Positions 16,091-24,724 of a stretch of 62,455 bases of DNA are shown piece by piece. Every line of letters starts with the position of its first letter. Within the stretch, counting starts at the first letter, position 1. A program made the translations under genes and the position numbers. The stretch comes from an uncultured Sediminibacterium sp. (lineage in GTDB: Bacteria; Bacteroidota; Bacteroidia; Chitinophagales; Chitinophagaceae): the NCBI RefSeq assembly GCF_946481145.1, contig NZ_CAMLMJ010000025.1, positions 1 to 62,455 on the forward strand, read 5' to 3'. The notes beneath the pieces are model-generated. The model was not told the DNA's origin. It ran no database searches and worked only from the letters and a program-made list of their open reading frames with translations.

Positions 16091-17539
16091 TTAACGATTT
16101 AATATCCAATTTACGGCAGTTTCTAATACTTTGTCTTTTTTCTGTTTCAAATCTGCAGCGCTAGTATAAACAATATTTTCAGGTATCACTGGCCCAAAAT
16201 CTTTCTCGTCTTTATTTGCTCTGGTAAATAATTTTGTAGCGCCTCTTGCAATGATATGGCTGTTGGGTAACATGAAATTGTACATCTCTCCAAAATCATT
16301 AGGTGATTCACCGGTAGGTTCACCAAAGGTTTTCGCCAGCTTATAACTTACAATACCATCGGCAAGCATATTGGCACTTGAGAAAGTACCTGTACCTATT
16401 AAAACGGCAACTTTACCATTAAAGAAAGGTTCCTTCGGAGTTGGTATTGTTAGTTGTTCATTGATGTATTCATAGGTATCACCATCTTTCTGGCTCATAT
16501 AAAACCGAGAATCGGCATCGTTATAATTAGCCTGCGCTTTCAAAAATGTTTTATAAGGTGCGCTTATTTTCCATTTCATACCACCGGCAAAAATGTAGGG
16601 TTTCTTATTAAAATAGCGGATCAGTAATTCCCCCAATTGCGAATCGCCGCCCCCATTCTCACGCAGATCAATGATTAGGCCAGTAGCATTGCTGTCTTTC
16701 AGCTTGCCAAAAGTTTCGTCAAGAAATTTTTCAAAGGGTAAGCTTTTATCATTACGCATACTTCTGTAATTCAGGTATCCAACACCATTCGGCAGAAACT
16801 TAAATTCATAAGGCTTATTTCCTGTACTGTTTAATTTAACGGCCAATGCCTTATTAATGCTATCGGCCTCGGCACGTGAAAACCCTTCCACCGTATAACT
16901 TTTCCGCATTCCATTTTCTTTGATGGCTTCAATTTGGTAAGGACTTCTGATGCCATCCAGAAACAGTAGTTTTCTGCTATAATATCCGATCTGTTCATAT
17001 TTCCATGTGTCTAGTCCACCAAAGTAATCCAGGTATTTTTTGTTCAATTCCTCAACCGGAATGTTATTAATCTTTACAATGCGGTCATTATACTCTAATA
17101 GTTGGGCTTTACTAAGATCGTATGAAACACGCCAGGCATCTTTTTCTGCTTTCCGGATCATAAAAGGGAAACGTATACTATTTGTATATAGACTATCTGT
17201 TATCCTGCTGCTTACCAAACCAAGGTGTCCCTCCTGTAATGAAGCACTTAACCTGCTGAATAGGAAAACAGTTTGGTTATGGGTAAGACTATCGCCTTTG
17301 TAACCTGCCAGTAAATTTTCAGCCAGTTGAGCCAGCTCTATTTTACTAATACCATGGTAAAGATTTACGTGAGAAGCTTCCTGGGTCGATACCCAGAATT
17401 GTATATCATTTCGAACCTGCTCTTTTGATATTCTTTTATAATAAAAATCTGCCGGATGCTTCTGTTCGAATGCAATGGTCTGTTGCCCAATAGAGGACAT
17501 GGTGCAAAAAAGAATAATCACCACTATAAATACTCTCAT
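16091..17539 (-). CDS. S41 family (tail-specific protease-like) peptidase
   Basis: Exported serine peptidase of the C-terminal-processing protease family. A signal peptide spans about residues 1-18 (VFIVVIILFCTMSSIGQ). An N-terminal helical region (20-120) leads to a PDZ-like stretch and then the catalytic domain. GYLNYRSM opens the catalytic core, LIIDLRENGGGDSQLGELL is typical, and IGTGTFSSANMLADGI carries the candidate nucleophilic serine. Further conserved signs are FGEPTGESPNDFG and the LPNSHI strand. The 482-residue length fits other Bacteroidota S41 enzymes. It is likely periplasmic or outer-membrane associated. The natural substrate is unknown. Confidence 0.88.
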   Translation of the reverse strand: MRVFIVVIILFCTMSSIGQQTIAFEQKHPADFYYKRISKEQVRNDIQFWVSTQEASHVNLYHGISKIELAQLAENLLAGYKGDSLTHNQTVFLFSRLSASLQEGHLGLVSSRITDSLYTNSIRFPFMIRKAEKDAWRVSYDLSKAQLLEYNDRIVKINNIPVEELNKKYLDYFGGLDTWKYEQIGYYSRKLLFLDGIRSPYQIEAIKENGMRKSYTVEGFSRAEADSINKALAVKLNSTGNKPYEFKFLPNGVGYLNYRSMRNDKSLPFEKFLDETFGKLKDSNATGLIIDLRENGGGDSQLGELLIRYFNKKPYIFAGGMKWKISAPYKTFLKAQANYNDADSRFYMSQKDGDTYEYINEQLTIPTPKEPFFNGKVAVLIGTGTFSSANMLADGIVSYKLAKTFGEPTGESPNDFGEMYNFMLPNSHIIARGATKLFTRANKDEKDFGPVIPENIVYTSAADLKQKKDKVLETAVNWILNR

Positions 17540-17633
17540 CTAATTTTTTTCCATCAAACGTACATTTACTGTAGAATGTTACAATCGCATAAAAAGGGGA
17601 TTTTTGATGGGCTTTTTGTAGCTATTGCTGTCG

Positions 17634-17834
17634 GGGGAAACAGCTATTAGCCATTAGCTGTTCAGGGAATTCGGAGTCAGGCTACAAGTCTAGTGTAGGA
17701 TAGAACAGATAGTGGATTAACAGCAATCAAATAGTTCTTTAACCAGCTCATCTTAAAAGATATCCTCCTCATTTATTAAAATTATAGCAGAAAAAGCTAG
17801 TGGCTAACAGCTAATGGCTAATAGCTGTTTCCCC
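17634..17834. repeat. Inverted repeat with 29-bp perfect arms, family G
   Basis: Arms at 17634-17662 and 17806-17834 are exact reverse complements, separated by 143 bp. Each arm is GGGG plus heptamers (AGCTATT, AGCCATT, AGCTGTT). The GGGGAAA end resembles the TTTTCCCC core in other family G copies. The interior shares the word ATTATAGCAGA with the 35.8-kb copy. Confidence 0.93.
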
Positions 17835-17871
17835 TCGAACAACAATGGCAGCTCATCAAAACTCCTGCTAA

Positions 17872-17906
17872 ATAAAAAAACCAGCCCCAAAGGCCGGTTT
17901 TTATCG
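17872..17906 (-). terminator. Rho-independent terminator of the small exported-protein gene
   Basis: On the minus strand, ACCGGCC and GGCTGGT pair (one G-U) and are followed by a run of seven T. It lies about 20 bp past the stop of the gene ending at 17927. Confidence 0.88.
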
Positions 17907-17926
17907 AATCAATGCTAAGGGCTTGT

Positions 17927-18376
17927 TTATTTGATTTCTTTAGAGAAAACAGAAACCTGACCGTAAGTAGTAATTTCTAATACGAGTTTCATATCTGATT
18001 TATCCATAGATACGAAATAGCTGGTTTCGCCTTCTGCATTTTCAAACTCGATGATGTCTTCGAGTTGAAATTCAGGGTAAGTATACTTGGTTGTAATGGT
18101 TTGGAGGGCTGCTTTAGGCAATTTGTCGAATGCAAAAGCTTTTGCAGAACCAATCAGTTCACCCTGGTGGGTATAGAACACTTCTTTTTTAATGCCATTC
18201 TCCATAAAGCTAACTTTTTCGTAGTTGGCATCAGCGCTCCAGCTTACTTCTTTCGCACCAGTATAGTTTGAAGTAAAGTGGCTGGCACCGTTGTAACTTA
18301 CTTTTTTATTGGTATCAGCAAAAGCGCTGGTTCCAAGAGCAATTAGGGCTAAGGTGAGGATAAATAACTTTTTCAT
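17927..18376 (-). CDS. Small exported protein of unknown function
   Basis: The start at 18376 (MKKLFILTLALIALGTSAFA) gives a clean signal peptide; an earlier in-frame ATG at 18442 adds an implausible charged lead. The mature part of about 130 residues has a repeating beta pattern with VSYNGASHFTSNYTGAKEVSW, YEKVSFMENGIKKEVFYT and a SYFVSMD strand. This is reminiscent of PepSY-like or BLIP-like periplasmic domains, but I cannot assign it. It has its own terminator and a likely promoter box at 18440-18447, so it is probably transcribed alone. Confidence 0.78.
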   Translation of the reverse strand: MKKLFILTLALIALGTSAFADTNKKVSYNGASHFTSNYTGAKEVSWSADANYEKVSFMENGIKKEVFYTHQGELIGSAKAFAFDKLPKAALQTITTKYTYPEFQLEDIIEFENAEGETSYFVSMDKSDMKLVLEITTYGQVSVFSKEIK

Positions 18377-18439
18377 TTTTTCTTGTATTAATGTGTTTAT
18401 AATTAGTTTGTCGTTTTTCTTTTGGTTGAATTGACAAGT

Positions 18440-18447
18440 CAAAAGTA
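18440..18447 (-). promoter_or_regulatory. Candidate -7 box TACTTTTG
   Basis: TACTTTTG on the minus strand matches TANNTTTG and would give a leader of about 60 nt for the small exported-protein gene. The -33 element is not clear. Confidence 0.4.
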
Positions 18448-18683
18448 GAACCGAGTGATATATAGACGAAGGGAATTGTGATTAGTTACAAGCTAATGAT
18501 GAGTGATGTTATGAGTGGTGTTAATGGTAATGTTAAGTATTGTTAATGCAATGTCCAAACCCTTATCTGGTAAGGCATATGGCCGAATTCTTAAAGAAAT
18601 ATTAAAGGCCTTTTGCCAGTGATGAACTGCAAAATCAATCTGTCCGGTTTAGGATGAACGGTAAAAGATTCGGTGAGGAAGTA

Positions 18684-18814
18684 GGCCTTGGGCCTGGGAC
18701 CATAGTCCATAGTCCATAGTCGATGGCCCATAGTCAATGGTCAATGGTGAATGGTGAATAGAATGGAGTCTATATTATAAACTCTATGGTCCATGGACTA
18801 TGGCCTATGGGCCT
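18684..18814. repeat. Inverted heptamer element, families A and I
   Basis: Left arm 18684-18721 (AGGCCTTGGGCC then CCATAGT units) opposes right arm 18782-18814 (CTATGGT/CCATGGA units then GGCCTATGGGCCT). Between them is a run of GTCAATG/GTGAATG heptamers. Confidence 0.85.
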
Positions 18815-18856
18815 AATCTGCAAAGAGCATTGCGACATAATTAATAACTTAGCTCT

Positions 18857-20029
18857 ATGCAAGCTCCGCAGCGATATATAGCTCATTTTGATCTGGACTC
18901 CTTTTTTGTAAGTGTTGAGATGCTGAACAATCCTGAACTTAAAGGGAAGGCAGTAATTGTTGGAGGTTCTAGGGATCGGGGAGTGGTAACCACTTGTAGC
19001 TATGAAGCCAGGAAATTCGGGGTAAGAAGTGCTATGCCCATGAAAACGGCCATGCGGTTATGTCCACATGCAATTCTCGTTCGGGGTACACGGGGTGAGT
19101 ACAGCAGGTACTCTAGATGGGTAACAGATATAATTGCGGCCAAAGCACCTTTATTTGAAAAAGCATCCATCGATGAATTTTATATTGACCTCACAGGGAT
19201 GGATAAATTTTTTGATCCTTTACAATGGACAATCGACCTGCGTGCCCAGATTATGGAAGAAACGCAATTGCCGATTTCATTCGGACTGGCCACCAACAAA
19301 ATGGTGGCAAAAATTGCTACAGATGAGGCTAAACCTAATGAATACCTTTTTATTAAACCGGGAATGGAAAAAACATTCCTTGCTCCATTACCTGTTAGTA
19401 AATTTTCAGGAGTTGGGGAAAGTACATTGAAAGTGTTGCATGCAATGGGAATTCAAACCATACGTGATGTTAGTGAAACCAATATTGAATTTTTAGAAAA
19501 GAAACTTGGTAAATGGGGAACTGATCTTTGGTATAAATCACAGGGTATTCACCATGGTATCGTTCATGCTTACCATGAAGCAAAATCTATTTCAACGGAA
19601 AATACTTTTGAAGAGAATAAAACGGATATTGAATTTCTGTTGAGTGAATTGGTAAGGATGACAGAAAAAGTAGCTTACGAACTCAGGCAGGATGAAAAAC
19701 TTGCAGGTTGTATCGCAGTTAAAATCAGGTATCCAGATTTTGAAACAACTTCCCGACAAACCACCATTGATTATACTTTAAGAGATGATGAACTGATACC
19801 GGTAGCCATTGATCTCTTTCATAAACTTTACCGAAAAGGGCAGCCAGTTCGTTTATTAGGTGTTCGGTTGAGTGAATTAACCAATCATGCCGTTCAGGCG
19901 AGTTTGTTTGATGATGCAGAAAAGAAGAATGAACTCTATAAAGCCATTGATGAGGTAAAGAATCGATTTGGTAAATCTTTACTTCAAAAAGCCAGAACCG
20001 TGAAAAATGATCAGGCAAAAGGTAAATAA
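18857..20029 (+). CDS. dinB: DNA polymerase IV (Y-family)
   Basis: Error-prone translesion DNA polymerase. The 390-residue protein starts with the palm motif HFDLDSFFVSVE (first catalytic Asp) and has EKASIDEFYIDLTGMD (catalytic Asp-Glu; the more common form has Ala-Tyr after SIDE). The thumb helix-hairpin-helix lies at about 170-230 (FSGVGESTLKVLHAMGI), and the little-finger domain at about 240-350 includes STENTFEEN. The tail does not show a QxxLF clamp-binding box, although ASLFDDAEK near residue 348 may serve. No SOS box of a familiar type is recognisable. Transcription would start near the heptamer element upstream. Confidence 0.94.
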   Translation: MQAPQRYIAHFDLDSFFVSVEMLNNPELKGKAVIVGGSRDRGVVTTCSYEARKFGVRSAMPMKTAMRLCPHAILVRGTRGEYSRYSRWVTDIIAAKAPLFEKASIDEFYIDLTGMDKFFDPLQWTIDLRAQIMEETQLPISFGLATNKMVAKIATDEAKPNEYLFIKPGMEKTFLAPLPVSKFSGVGESTLKVLHAMGIQTIRDVSETNIEFLEKKLGKWGTDLWYKSQGIHHGIVHAYHEAKSISTENTFEENKTDIEFLLSELVRMTEKVAYELRQDEKLAGCIAVKIRYPDFETTSRQTTIDYTLRDDELIPVAIDLFHKLYRKGQPVRLLGVRLSELTNHAVQASLFDDAEKKNELYKAIDEVKNRFGKSLLQKARTVKNDQAKGK

Positions 20030-20097
20030 AGTCCTGAACCTGGTACATTGATACCTGTTTTCTGTATCTTACTGATTCTTATACCTAAATAATCATC

Positions 20098-21375
20098 ATG
20101 AAAAAACTACTTTGTTTTGGATTCGCCATATTGATGGTGTCTTTGTCAATAGCTCAACGAACCCTTATTTATTGCGGTCAAATGGTGGATGTAAAGAACC
20201 TGCAGGTATTAAAAGAAATGACGATCGCCATTGAAGGCAATATAATTGTTGATGTTATAAAAGGATACTCAGCAGCTAATCCTGGAGATAAAATAATCGA
20301 TCTCAAATCAAAAACCGTTATGCCCGGTTTGATCGATATGCATGTTCACCTTGAAGGTGAAACCAATCCAGGACAATACATGGAAACTTTCACCTTTAAT
20401 CCGGCAGATTACGCCTTTCAGTCTGTTGTATTTGCAGAACGCACTTTGATGACAGGATTCACGGCTGTAAGGGATCTTGGAGGTAGCGGCGTAAATATTT
20501 CACTTAGGAATGCAATTAATAAAGGACTTGTAAAAGGACCAAGAGTGTACACTGCTGGTAAATCTATTGCAACTACCGGTGGACATGCAGATCCAACCAA
20601 TGGTTACCGTAGAGATTTAATGGGTGATCCGGGCCCGGAAGCCGGAGTGATAAATGGCGCCGATGAAGCTGCTAAGGCAGTAAGACAGCGTTATAAAGAA
20701 GGTAGCGATGTAATAAAAATTACTGCATCTGGTGGCGTATTGAGTGTAGCCAAAAGCGGAGAAAATCCACAGTTTACTGAAGCTGAAATTAAAGCCATTG
20801 TAGCAACCGCCAAAGATTATGGATTTAAAGTAGCCGCCCATTGCCATGGTACAGAAGCGATGAAACGCGCAGTACTAGCAGGAGTAAACTCAATTGAACA
20901 TGGAACTTATATGACAGAGGAAGTAATGGAACTCATGAAAAAAATGGGTACCTACTATGTGCCAACAATTACAGCCGGTAAATCGGTAGGCGATTCAGCA
21001 AAAAAACCAGGCTACTTTCCTGCACTGGTAACCCCCAAGGCTCTTGCTATTGGACCAAGAATACAAAATACCTTTTCCAATGCATATAAAGCTGGCGTAA
21101 AAATTGCTTTCGGCACAGATGCAGGCGTTTATGCACATGGAAAAAACTGGCTGGAATTTGTGTATATGAATGAAGCAGGAATGCCCGCATTAGAAACCAT
21201 CCGTTCCGCAACATTATATGCGGCTGATTTATTGGGTGATAATAGAATTGGTGTAATCGAAAAAGATAAACTGGCCGATATCATCGCCATTGACGGAGAC
21301 CCGGTAAAAGATATCCGCGCCATGGGTAGTGTTAAGTTTGTAATGAAAAACGGAATAGTATACAAAAAAGAATAA
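20098..21375 (+). CDS. Exported metal-dependent amidohydrolase (imidazolonepropionase-like/prolidase type)
   Basis: Binuclear-metal hydrolase of the amidohydrolase superfamily, likely acting on peptides or amides outside the cytoplasm. A signal peptide spans 1-19 (KKLLCFGFAILMVSLSIAQ). Metal ligands are all visible: GLIDMHVHLEGE (HxH), DVIKITASGG (the lysine usually carboxylated), AAHCHGTEAMK, SIEHGTYM, and AFGTDAG (final Asp). The 425-residue length is typical. Substrate is unknown; relatives include Xaa-Pro dipeptidases. The final Glu codon and TAA stop are the first bases of a tandem GAATAAG repeat. Confidence 0.9.
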   Translation: MKKLLCFGFAILMVSLSIAQRTLIYCGQMVDVKNLQVLKEMTIAIEGNIIVDVIKGYSAANPGDKIIDLKSKTVMPGLIDMHVHLEGETNPGQYMETFTFNPADYAFQSVVFAERTLMTGFTAVRDLGGSGVNISLRNAINKGLVKGPRVYTAGKSIATTGGHADPTNGYRRDLMGDPGPEAGVINGADEAAKAVRQRYKEGSDVIKITASGGVLSVAKSGENPQFTEAEIKAIVATAKDYGFKVAAHCHGTEAMKRAVLAGVNSIEHGTYMTEEVMELMKKMGTYYVPTITAGKSVGDSAKKPGYFPALVTPKALAIGPRIQNTFSNAYKAGVKIAFGTDAGVYAHGKNWLEFVYMNEAGMPALETIRSATLYAADLLGDNRIGVIEKDKLADIIAIDGDPVKDIRAMGSVKFVMKNGIVYKKE

Positions 21376-21488
21376 GAAATAAGGAATAAGAAATAAGGAA
21401 TAAGAAAGTGTTAGTTAATACTCACTTTGGACATTTCTCTGTTCCTCTGTTTCTCTGTTTCTCTGTTTCTCTGTTCCTCTGTTATCTC
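21370..21488. repeat. Heptamer/octamer arrays, family E
   Basis: Left part 21370-21408: GAATAAG and AAATAAG alternate in a 14-nt period, nearly three times. Right part 21434-21488: six or more CTCTGTTT/CTCTGTTC octamers. The two words occur fused in one arm at 24558-24585. The array reaches the stop codons of both convergent flanking genes. Confidence 0.93.
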
Positions 21489-22189
21489 AGTTTTCTAAGC
21501 TGCGCCAGCATTGCCCTCAGGTCTTTGGGGAGTTCGGCTTCGAGTTCAAATTTGTTATCGTGGAAAGTGAAGCTAAGTTTATAGGAATGAAGTGCAAGTC
21601 TGTTCATTAATGGCCTTTCCTGCTCATCATGTTTGGATAATTTGAACTTCTTTTTAAGTGCAGAAAGCAAAACAGGAGACGGGTCGCCATACAATTCATC
21701 ACAAACAATCGAATGACCTAAATGCTGCATGTGTACACGTATCTGGTGTGTGCGGCCGGTATGAATTTGAAACTGCAACCAGCTATATAGCCGAAAGCTT
21801 TCTAAAACGGTATAGTCGGTTAGAGAAGACTTTCCTTTAACGTGTGTAATCATCTTACCGTTTTTGCCGGGATGTTCCATAATGGCAGCATCAATACTGC
21901 CGTTTTCGTTCATTAGTTTACCGTGTACAAGTCCGAGGTAAAACTTCTCAACTTCTCTGCCTTCAAATAATTGAGAGAGTTCCTTGTGTGTATCTTCATC
22001 TTTGGCAAAAACAATAATACCGCTGGTATCTTTATCTAAGCGGTGAACAGTATAAATATTTTCGTACCTCGATTTAAGGATATCTTTTAACGAAAGCTCC
22101 TGTCCTAATCGATCAGGAATACTTAACAGGCCTGAAGGCTTGTTAACCGCAACAAAAAAATCGTTTTCAAATATAATATCGGGACGCAT
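21482..22189 (-). CDS. RluA-family RNA pseudouridine synthase
   Basis: Converts uridine to pseudouridine in rRNA or tRNA. The 235-residue protein has the RluA signature with catalytic Asp, HRLDKDTSGIIVFAK, near residue 50, and HTGRTHQIRVHMQHLGH near residue 143. It lacks an N-terminal S4 domain, so it is the short form (RluC/RluD-like catalytic domain or RluA proper); the target uridine cannot be named. It lies 115 bp downstream of an S4-containing pseudouridine synthase on the same strand, with an inverted heptamer element between. Confidence 0.9.
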   Translation of the reverse strand: MRPDIIFENDFFVAVNKPSGLLSIPDRLGQELSLKDILKSRYENIYTVHRLDKDTSGIIVFAKDEDTHKELSQLFEGREVEKFYLGLVHGKLMNENGSIDAAIMEHPGKNGKMITHVKGKSSLTDYTVLESFRLYSWLQFQIHTGRTHQIRVHMQHLGHSIVCDELYGDPSPVLLSALKKKFKLSKHDEQERPLMNRLALHSYKLSFTFHDNKFELEAELPKDLRAMLAQLRKLR

Positions 22190-22202
22190 GTTTGGGATTG
22201 GG

Positions 22203-22293
22203 GGTTAGGTGTTAGGCGTTAGGTATTAGGTATTAGGGGAAGGGCTGGTTTGTATACTAACTAAGAGCTAACGCCTAACACCTAATGCCTAAC
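22203..22293. repeat. Inverted heptamer arms, family D (TTAGGTG)
   Basis: Left arm 22203-22238 consists of five heptamers ending TTAGG. Right arm 22267-22293 has CTAACGC, CTAACAC and CTAATGC. The inner 19 nt at 22204-22222 and 22268-22286 match 18/19 as reverse complements. Confidence 0.93.
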
Positions 22294-22304
22294 AACTGCT
22301 AATT

Positions 22305-23366
22305 TTATTTATTTTTTCTCAGGAAGGAATTATTCATAAACTTCAGCAACCTCACTTCTTTTTCATTCAGGAAACGCCATTTGCCTCGGTCTACATTCTT
22401 TTTGGTGAGGTTGGCGAACATCACCCTGTCTAACCCTTTTACATCATAACCAAGGTGTTCAAAAATTCTCCTTACAATTCTGTTTCGACCGCTGTGAATT
22501 TCAATACCTACAATATTTTTTTGTTTATCGTCTGCATATCCAACAGAGTCTGCTTGAACAAAACCATCTTCTAAAGTAACACCACTTAAAATAGTTTCCA
22601 GGTCTTTTTTAATTACCGGCTTATCTAATGTAACCTCGTATATCTTTTTAACTTCAAAGGAAGGGTGCGTAAGCTTTTGGGCGAGTTCACCATCGTTGGT
22701 AAGAATTAGTACACCGGTAGTGTTTCTATCTAATCGACCTACCGGGTACACCCTTTCCGGGGTAGCATTTTTAATCAGATCCAATACAGTTTTGCGCCCC
22801 TGTGGGTCATTTGCTGTAGTGATGTAATCCTTTGGTTTATTTAATAGGATATACACTGCATTTTTTTGTAGAAATACCTGTTTGCCTTTTACAATTACTT
22901 TGTCTTTTGAAGAAACCTTGTATCCTGGTTCAAAAACCTTATCCCCATTCACCGTTACTTTACCATCTTTAACCAGATCAGCGGCTTCCCTTCTTCCACA
23001 AACACCTGCGTGTGCAATAAACTTATTTAAAGGCATTTGTTCACCAGGTTCTTTTCCTGGTAAAGAAATGTTGGTGGGTTGAGTTTCTGCTGTTGTATTT
23101 TTCTGCTTTTCTCCTCTATACTTCTTACCCTCTATATGGTTTACAGCCTTTTTTTCATCCTTTTTTTTGCCTGGAGCCTGAGGCTTGAAGCTTGTAGCTT
23201 TCCCTTGCTCACCCCTCATTTTCTCTATCTTCTTTTTCCGCATTTCTTCACCTGCGGCCCTTGCTTCTGCTTTTATTTTCTTTTTTTCCTGGCGGAAAGC
23301 TTCTTTAACTGCGCTGCCTTTTTTCTTGTTGGCAAACTTGTCGAAATTGTCGGTTCTTTTTTTCAT
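22305..23366 (-). CDS. RluB/RsuA-family pseudouridine synthase with long charged N-terminal extension
   Basis: Pseudouridylates rRNA, most likely the 23S rRNA (RluB type). The 353-residue protein has three parts. Residues 1-108 are a very basic low-complexity extension. Residues about 110-170 are an S4 RNA-binding domain (MPLNKFIAHAGVCGRREAAD). The catalytic domain follows with VGRLDRNTTGVLILTNDG and ends with HSGRNRIVRRIFEHLGYDV. Basic extensions are common in Bacteroidota RluB. What is odd is that residues 56-66 (KATSFKPQAPG) are encoded by a stretch of family F heptamers that elsewhere is intergenic. Confidence 0.9.
   Translation of the reverse strand: MKKRTDNFDKFANKKKGSAVKEAFRQEKKKIKAEARAAGEEMRKKKIEKMRGEQGKATSFKPQAPGKKKDEKKAVNHIEGKKYRGEKQKNTTAETQPTNISLPGKEPGEQMPLNKFIAHAGVCGRREAADLVKDGKVTVNGDKVFEPGYKVSSKDKVIVKGKQVFLQKNAVYILLNKPKDYITTANDPQGRKTVLDLIKNATPERVYPVGRLDRNTTGVLILTNDGELAQKLTHPSFEVKKIYEVTLDKPVIKKDLETILSGVTLEDGFVQADSVGYADDKQKNIVGIEIHSGRNRIVRRIFEHLGYDVKGLDRVMFANLTKKNVDRGKWRFLNEKEVRLLKFMNNSFLRKNK
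23169..23200. repeat. Family F heptamers inside a coding region
   Basis: Units GCCTGGA, GCCTGAG, GCTTGAA, GCTTGTA and a partial GCTT lie in frame within the RluB-like gene. The same words make the arms at 23399-23490, 200 bp away. Confidence 0.85.
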
Positions 23367-23398
23367 GTTTTTGTTTTTGCTGTTTTACAACAGGAATG

Positions 23399-23490
23399 AA
23401 GCTTTAAGCTGCAGGCTGCAAGCTTCAAGAAAATTGATCATAACTTAAATCTTCCTCACAGCTTGTAGCCTGTAGCTTGAGGCTTGAAGC
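23399..23490. repeat. Inverted heptamer arms, family F (AGCTTGT)
   Basis: Left arm 23399-23429 has GCTTTAA, GCTGCAG, GCTGCAA and GCTTCAA. Right arm 23459-23490 has AGCTTGT, AGCCTGT, AGCTTGA and GGCTTGA. They are imperfect reverse complements with a 29-nt spacer. Confidence 0.9.
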
Positions 23491-23496
23491 ATATAC

Positions 23497-24540
23497 TTAT
23501 CCTTTATTTGCCAATTGTCCGCAGGCAGCATCAATATCTTTACCGCGACTTCTTCTTAAACGTGCATTGACACGGTTAGATTCGAGAAACTGCATGAAAT
23601 TTTGTATGCCCTCTTCATCTGGTTTGGTGAAACGGAAAGCATCTATCGGATTGTATTCTATAATATTTACTAAGTCTGCAGGTACCTGACGATAAATTTT
23701 TATCAGTTCCTCCGCATCCTTTTGTGAATCATTGAAATTCTTGAACAGGATGTATTCAAAAGTGATTTCATTGCCGGTCTGTTTGTAGAAATAATTCAAA
23801 GCTTCAATAAGCACTTTGATATTGTTTGTTTCATTGATCGGCATAATCTCATTTCTTTTTGCATCATTAGCTGCATGCAAAGAGAGTGCAAGTTTAAATC
23901 GAACCTGATCGTCGCCCAGTTTGCGGATTGCTTTGGCAACACCAGCAGTGGAAACGGTAATTCTTCTTGGACTCATAAACAAACCATCTTCCGCTGAAAT
24001 GCGTTCAATAGCTTTCATCACATTACCATAATTAAGCAGGGGTTCACCCATGCCCATAAATACAATATTGGATAATTTTTTCTGAAATTTCTCTTCGCTC
24101 TCTTTATTAATCAGTACAACCTGATCATATATTTCGTCGTAAGTCAGGTTGCGTTTACGGTCCATGTATCCTGTTGCACAAAACTTGCAACTAAGACTGC
24201 ATCCTATTTGTGAGGAAACACAAGCAGTTTTTCTTTCGTCGGTCGGAATCAGCACTCCTTCAACAAGGTGGTTATCGTGGGTGCGAAAGCGACATTTGAT
24301 TGTTCCGTCTTCGCTATATTGAACCGCATCAACTTTTAATGCAGGTAAACTAAAATTCTGAGCAAGCTTAGCCCTGAGTTCTTTGCTCAGGTTAGTCATA
24401 TCATCAAAACTATGGGCATGTTTTTGCCATAACCACTCATGCACCTGTTTCACCCGGAACTTTTTCTCCCCCAATCCATTAAAATAATCCTCTAAATCAT
24501 TGATACTCAGGTGTCTAATATTTGGTAGTTCCGTATTCAT
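23497..24540 (-). CDS. rlmN: Dual-specificity 23S rRNA/tRNA adenine-C2 methyltransferase RlmN
   Basis: Radical SAM enzyme that makes 2-methyladenosine at A2503 of 23S rRNA and A37 of some tRNAs. The 347-residue protein has the CxxxCxxC cluster motif in GCSLSCKFCATG near residue 115. FMGMGEPLLNY, ITVSTAGVAKAIRKLG and LALSLHAAND are further family motifs. The two methyl-transfer cysteines are C115-type (first of the motif region) and one near the C-terminus (IDAACGQLA). Length is normal. A TATCTTTG box at 24545-24552 sits only a few nucleotides before the ATG. Confidence 0.96.
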   Translation of the reverse strand: MNTELPNIRHLSINDLEDYFNGLGEKKFRVKQVHEWLWQKHAHSFDDMTNLSKELRAKLAQNFSLPALKVDAVQYSEDGTIKCRFRTHDNHLVEGVLIPTDERKTACVSSQIGCSLSCKFCATGYMDRKRNLTYDEIYDQVVLINKESEEKFQKKLSNIVFMGMGEPLLNYGNVMKAIERISAEDGLFMSPRRITVSTAGVAKAIRKLGDDQVRFKLALSLHAANDAKRNEIMPINETNNIKVLIEALNYFYKQTGNEITFEYILFKNFNDSQKDAEELIKIYRQVPADLVNIIEYNPIDAFRFTKPDEEGIQNFMQFLESNRVNARLRRSRGKDIDAACGQLANKG

Positions 24541-24544
24541 TATG

Positions 24545-24552
24545 CAAAGATA
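24545..24552 (-). promoter_or_regulatory. Candidate -7 box for rlmN, possibly leaderless
   Basis: TATCTTTG on the minus strand ends 4 nt before the rlmN ATG (24540), so the transcript would begin at or next to the start codon. No TTG element is visible at the expected distance. Confidence 0.45.
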
Positions 24553-24557
24553 CCCCA

Positions 24558-24692
24558 GAAACAGAGAAATAAGGAATAAGAAATATAGAACTGAAAAAGT
24601 AAATCTTAATTATAAACAGAGCACAAGGCAGTTTTCATTAACTGCATTTTACTTCCTTATTCGTTATTCGTTATTCCTTATTTCTCTGTTTC
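24558..24692. repeat. Inverted repeat arms, family E
   Basis: Arms 24558-24585 and 24665-24692 (28 nt each) match as reverse complements with two mismatches. Each arm joins the CAGAGAAA word to the AATAAGG word. It lies between the divergent rlmN and thiolase genes. Confidence 0.93.
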
Positions 24693-24724
24693 ATTCGCTT
24701 ATCTTGCGCAATATTTATTATTGT

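Larger units (their letters stand above)
17540..17926. other. 387-bp gap holding a large inverted repeat
   Basis: No convincing gene. It holds the family G inverted repeat (17634-17834) and, near 17926, the terminator of the next minus-strand gene. The DNA between the arms is AT-rich and shows no ORF of interest. Confidence 0.7.
18377..18856. other. 480-bp divergent gap
   Basis: No gene seen. Holds a candidate promoter for the minus-strand gene (18440-18447), then about 230 bp without recognised structure, then an inverted heptamer element (18684-18814) just upstream of the polymerase IV gene. Confidence 0.6.
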
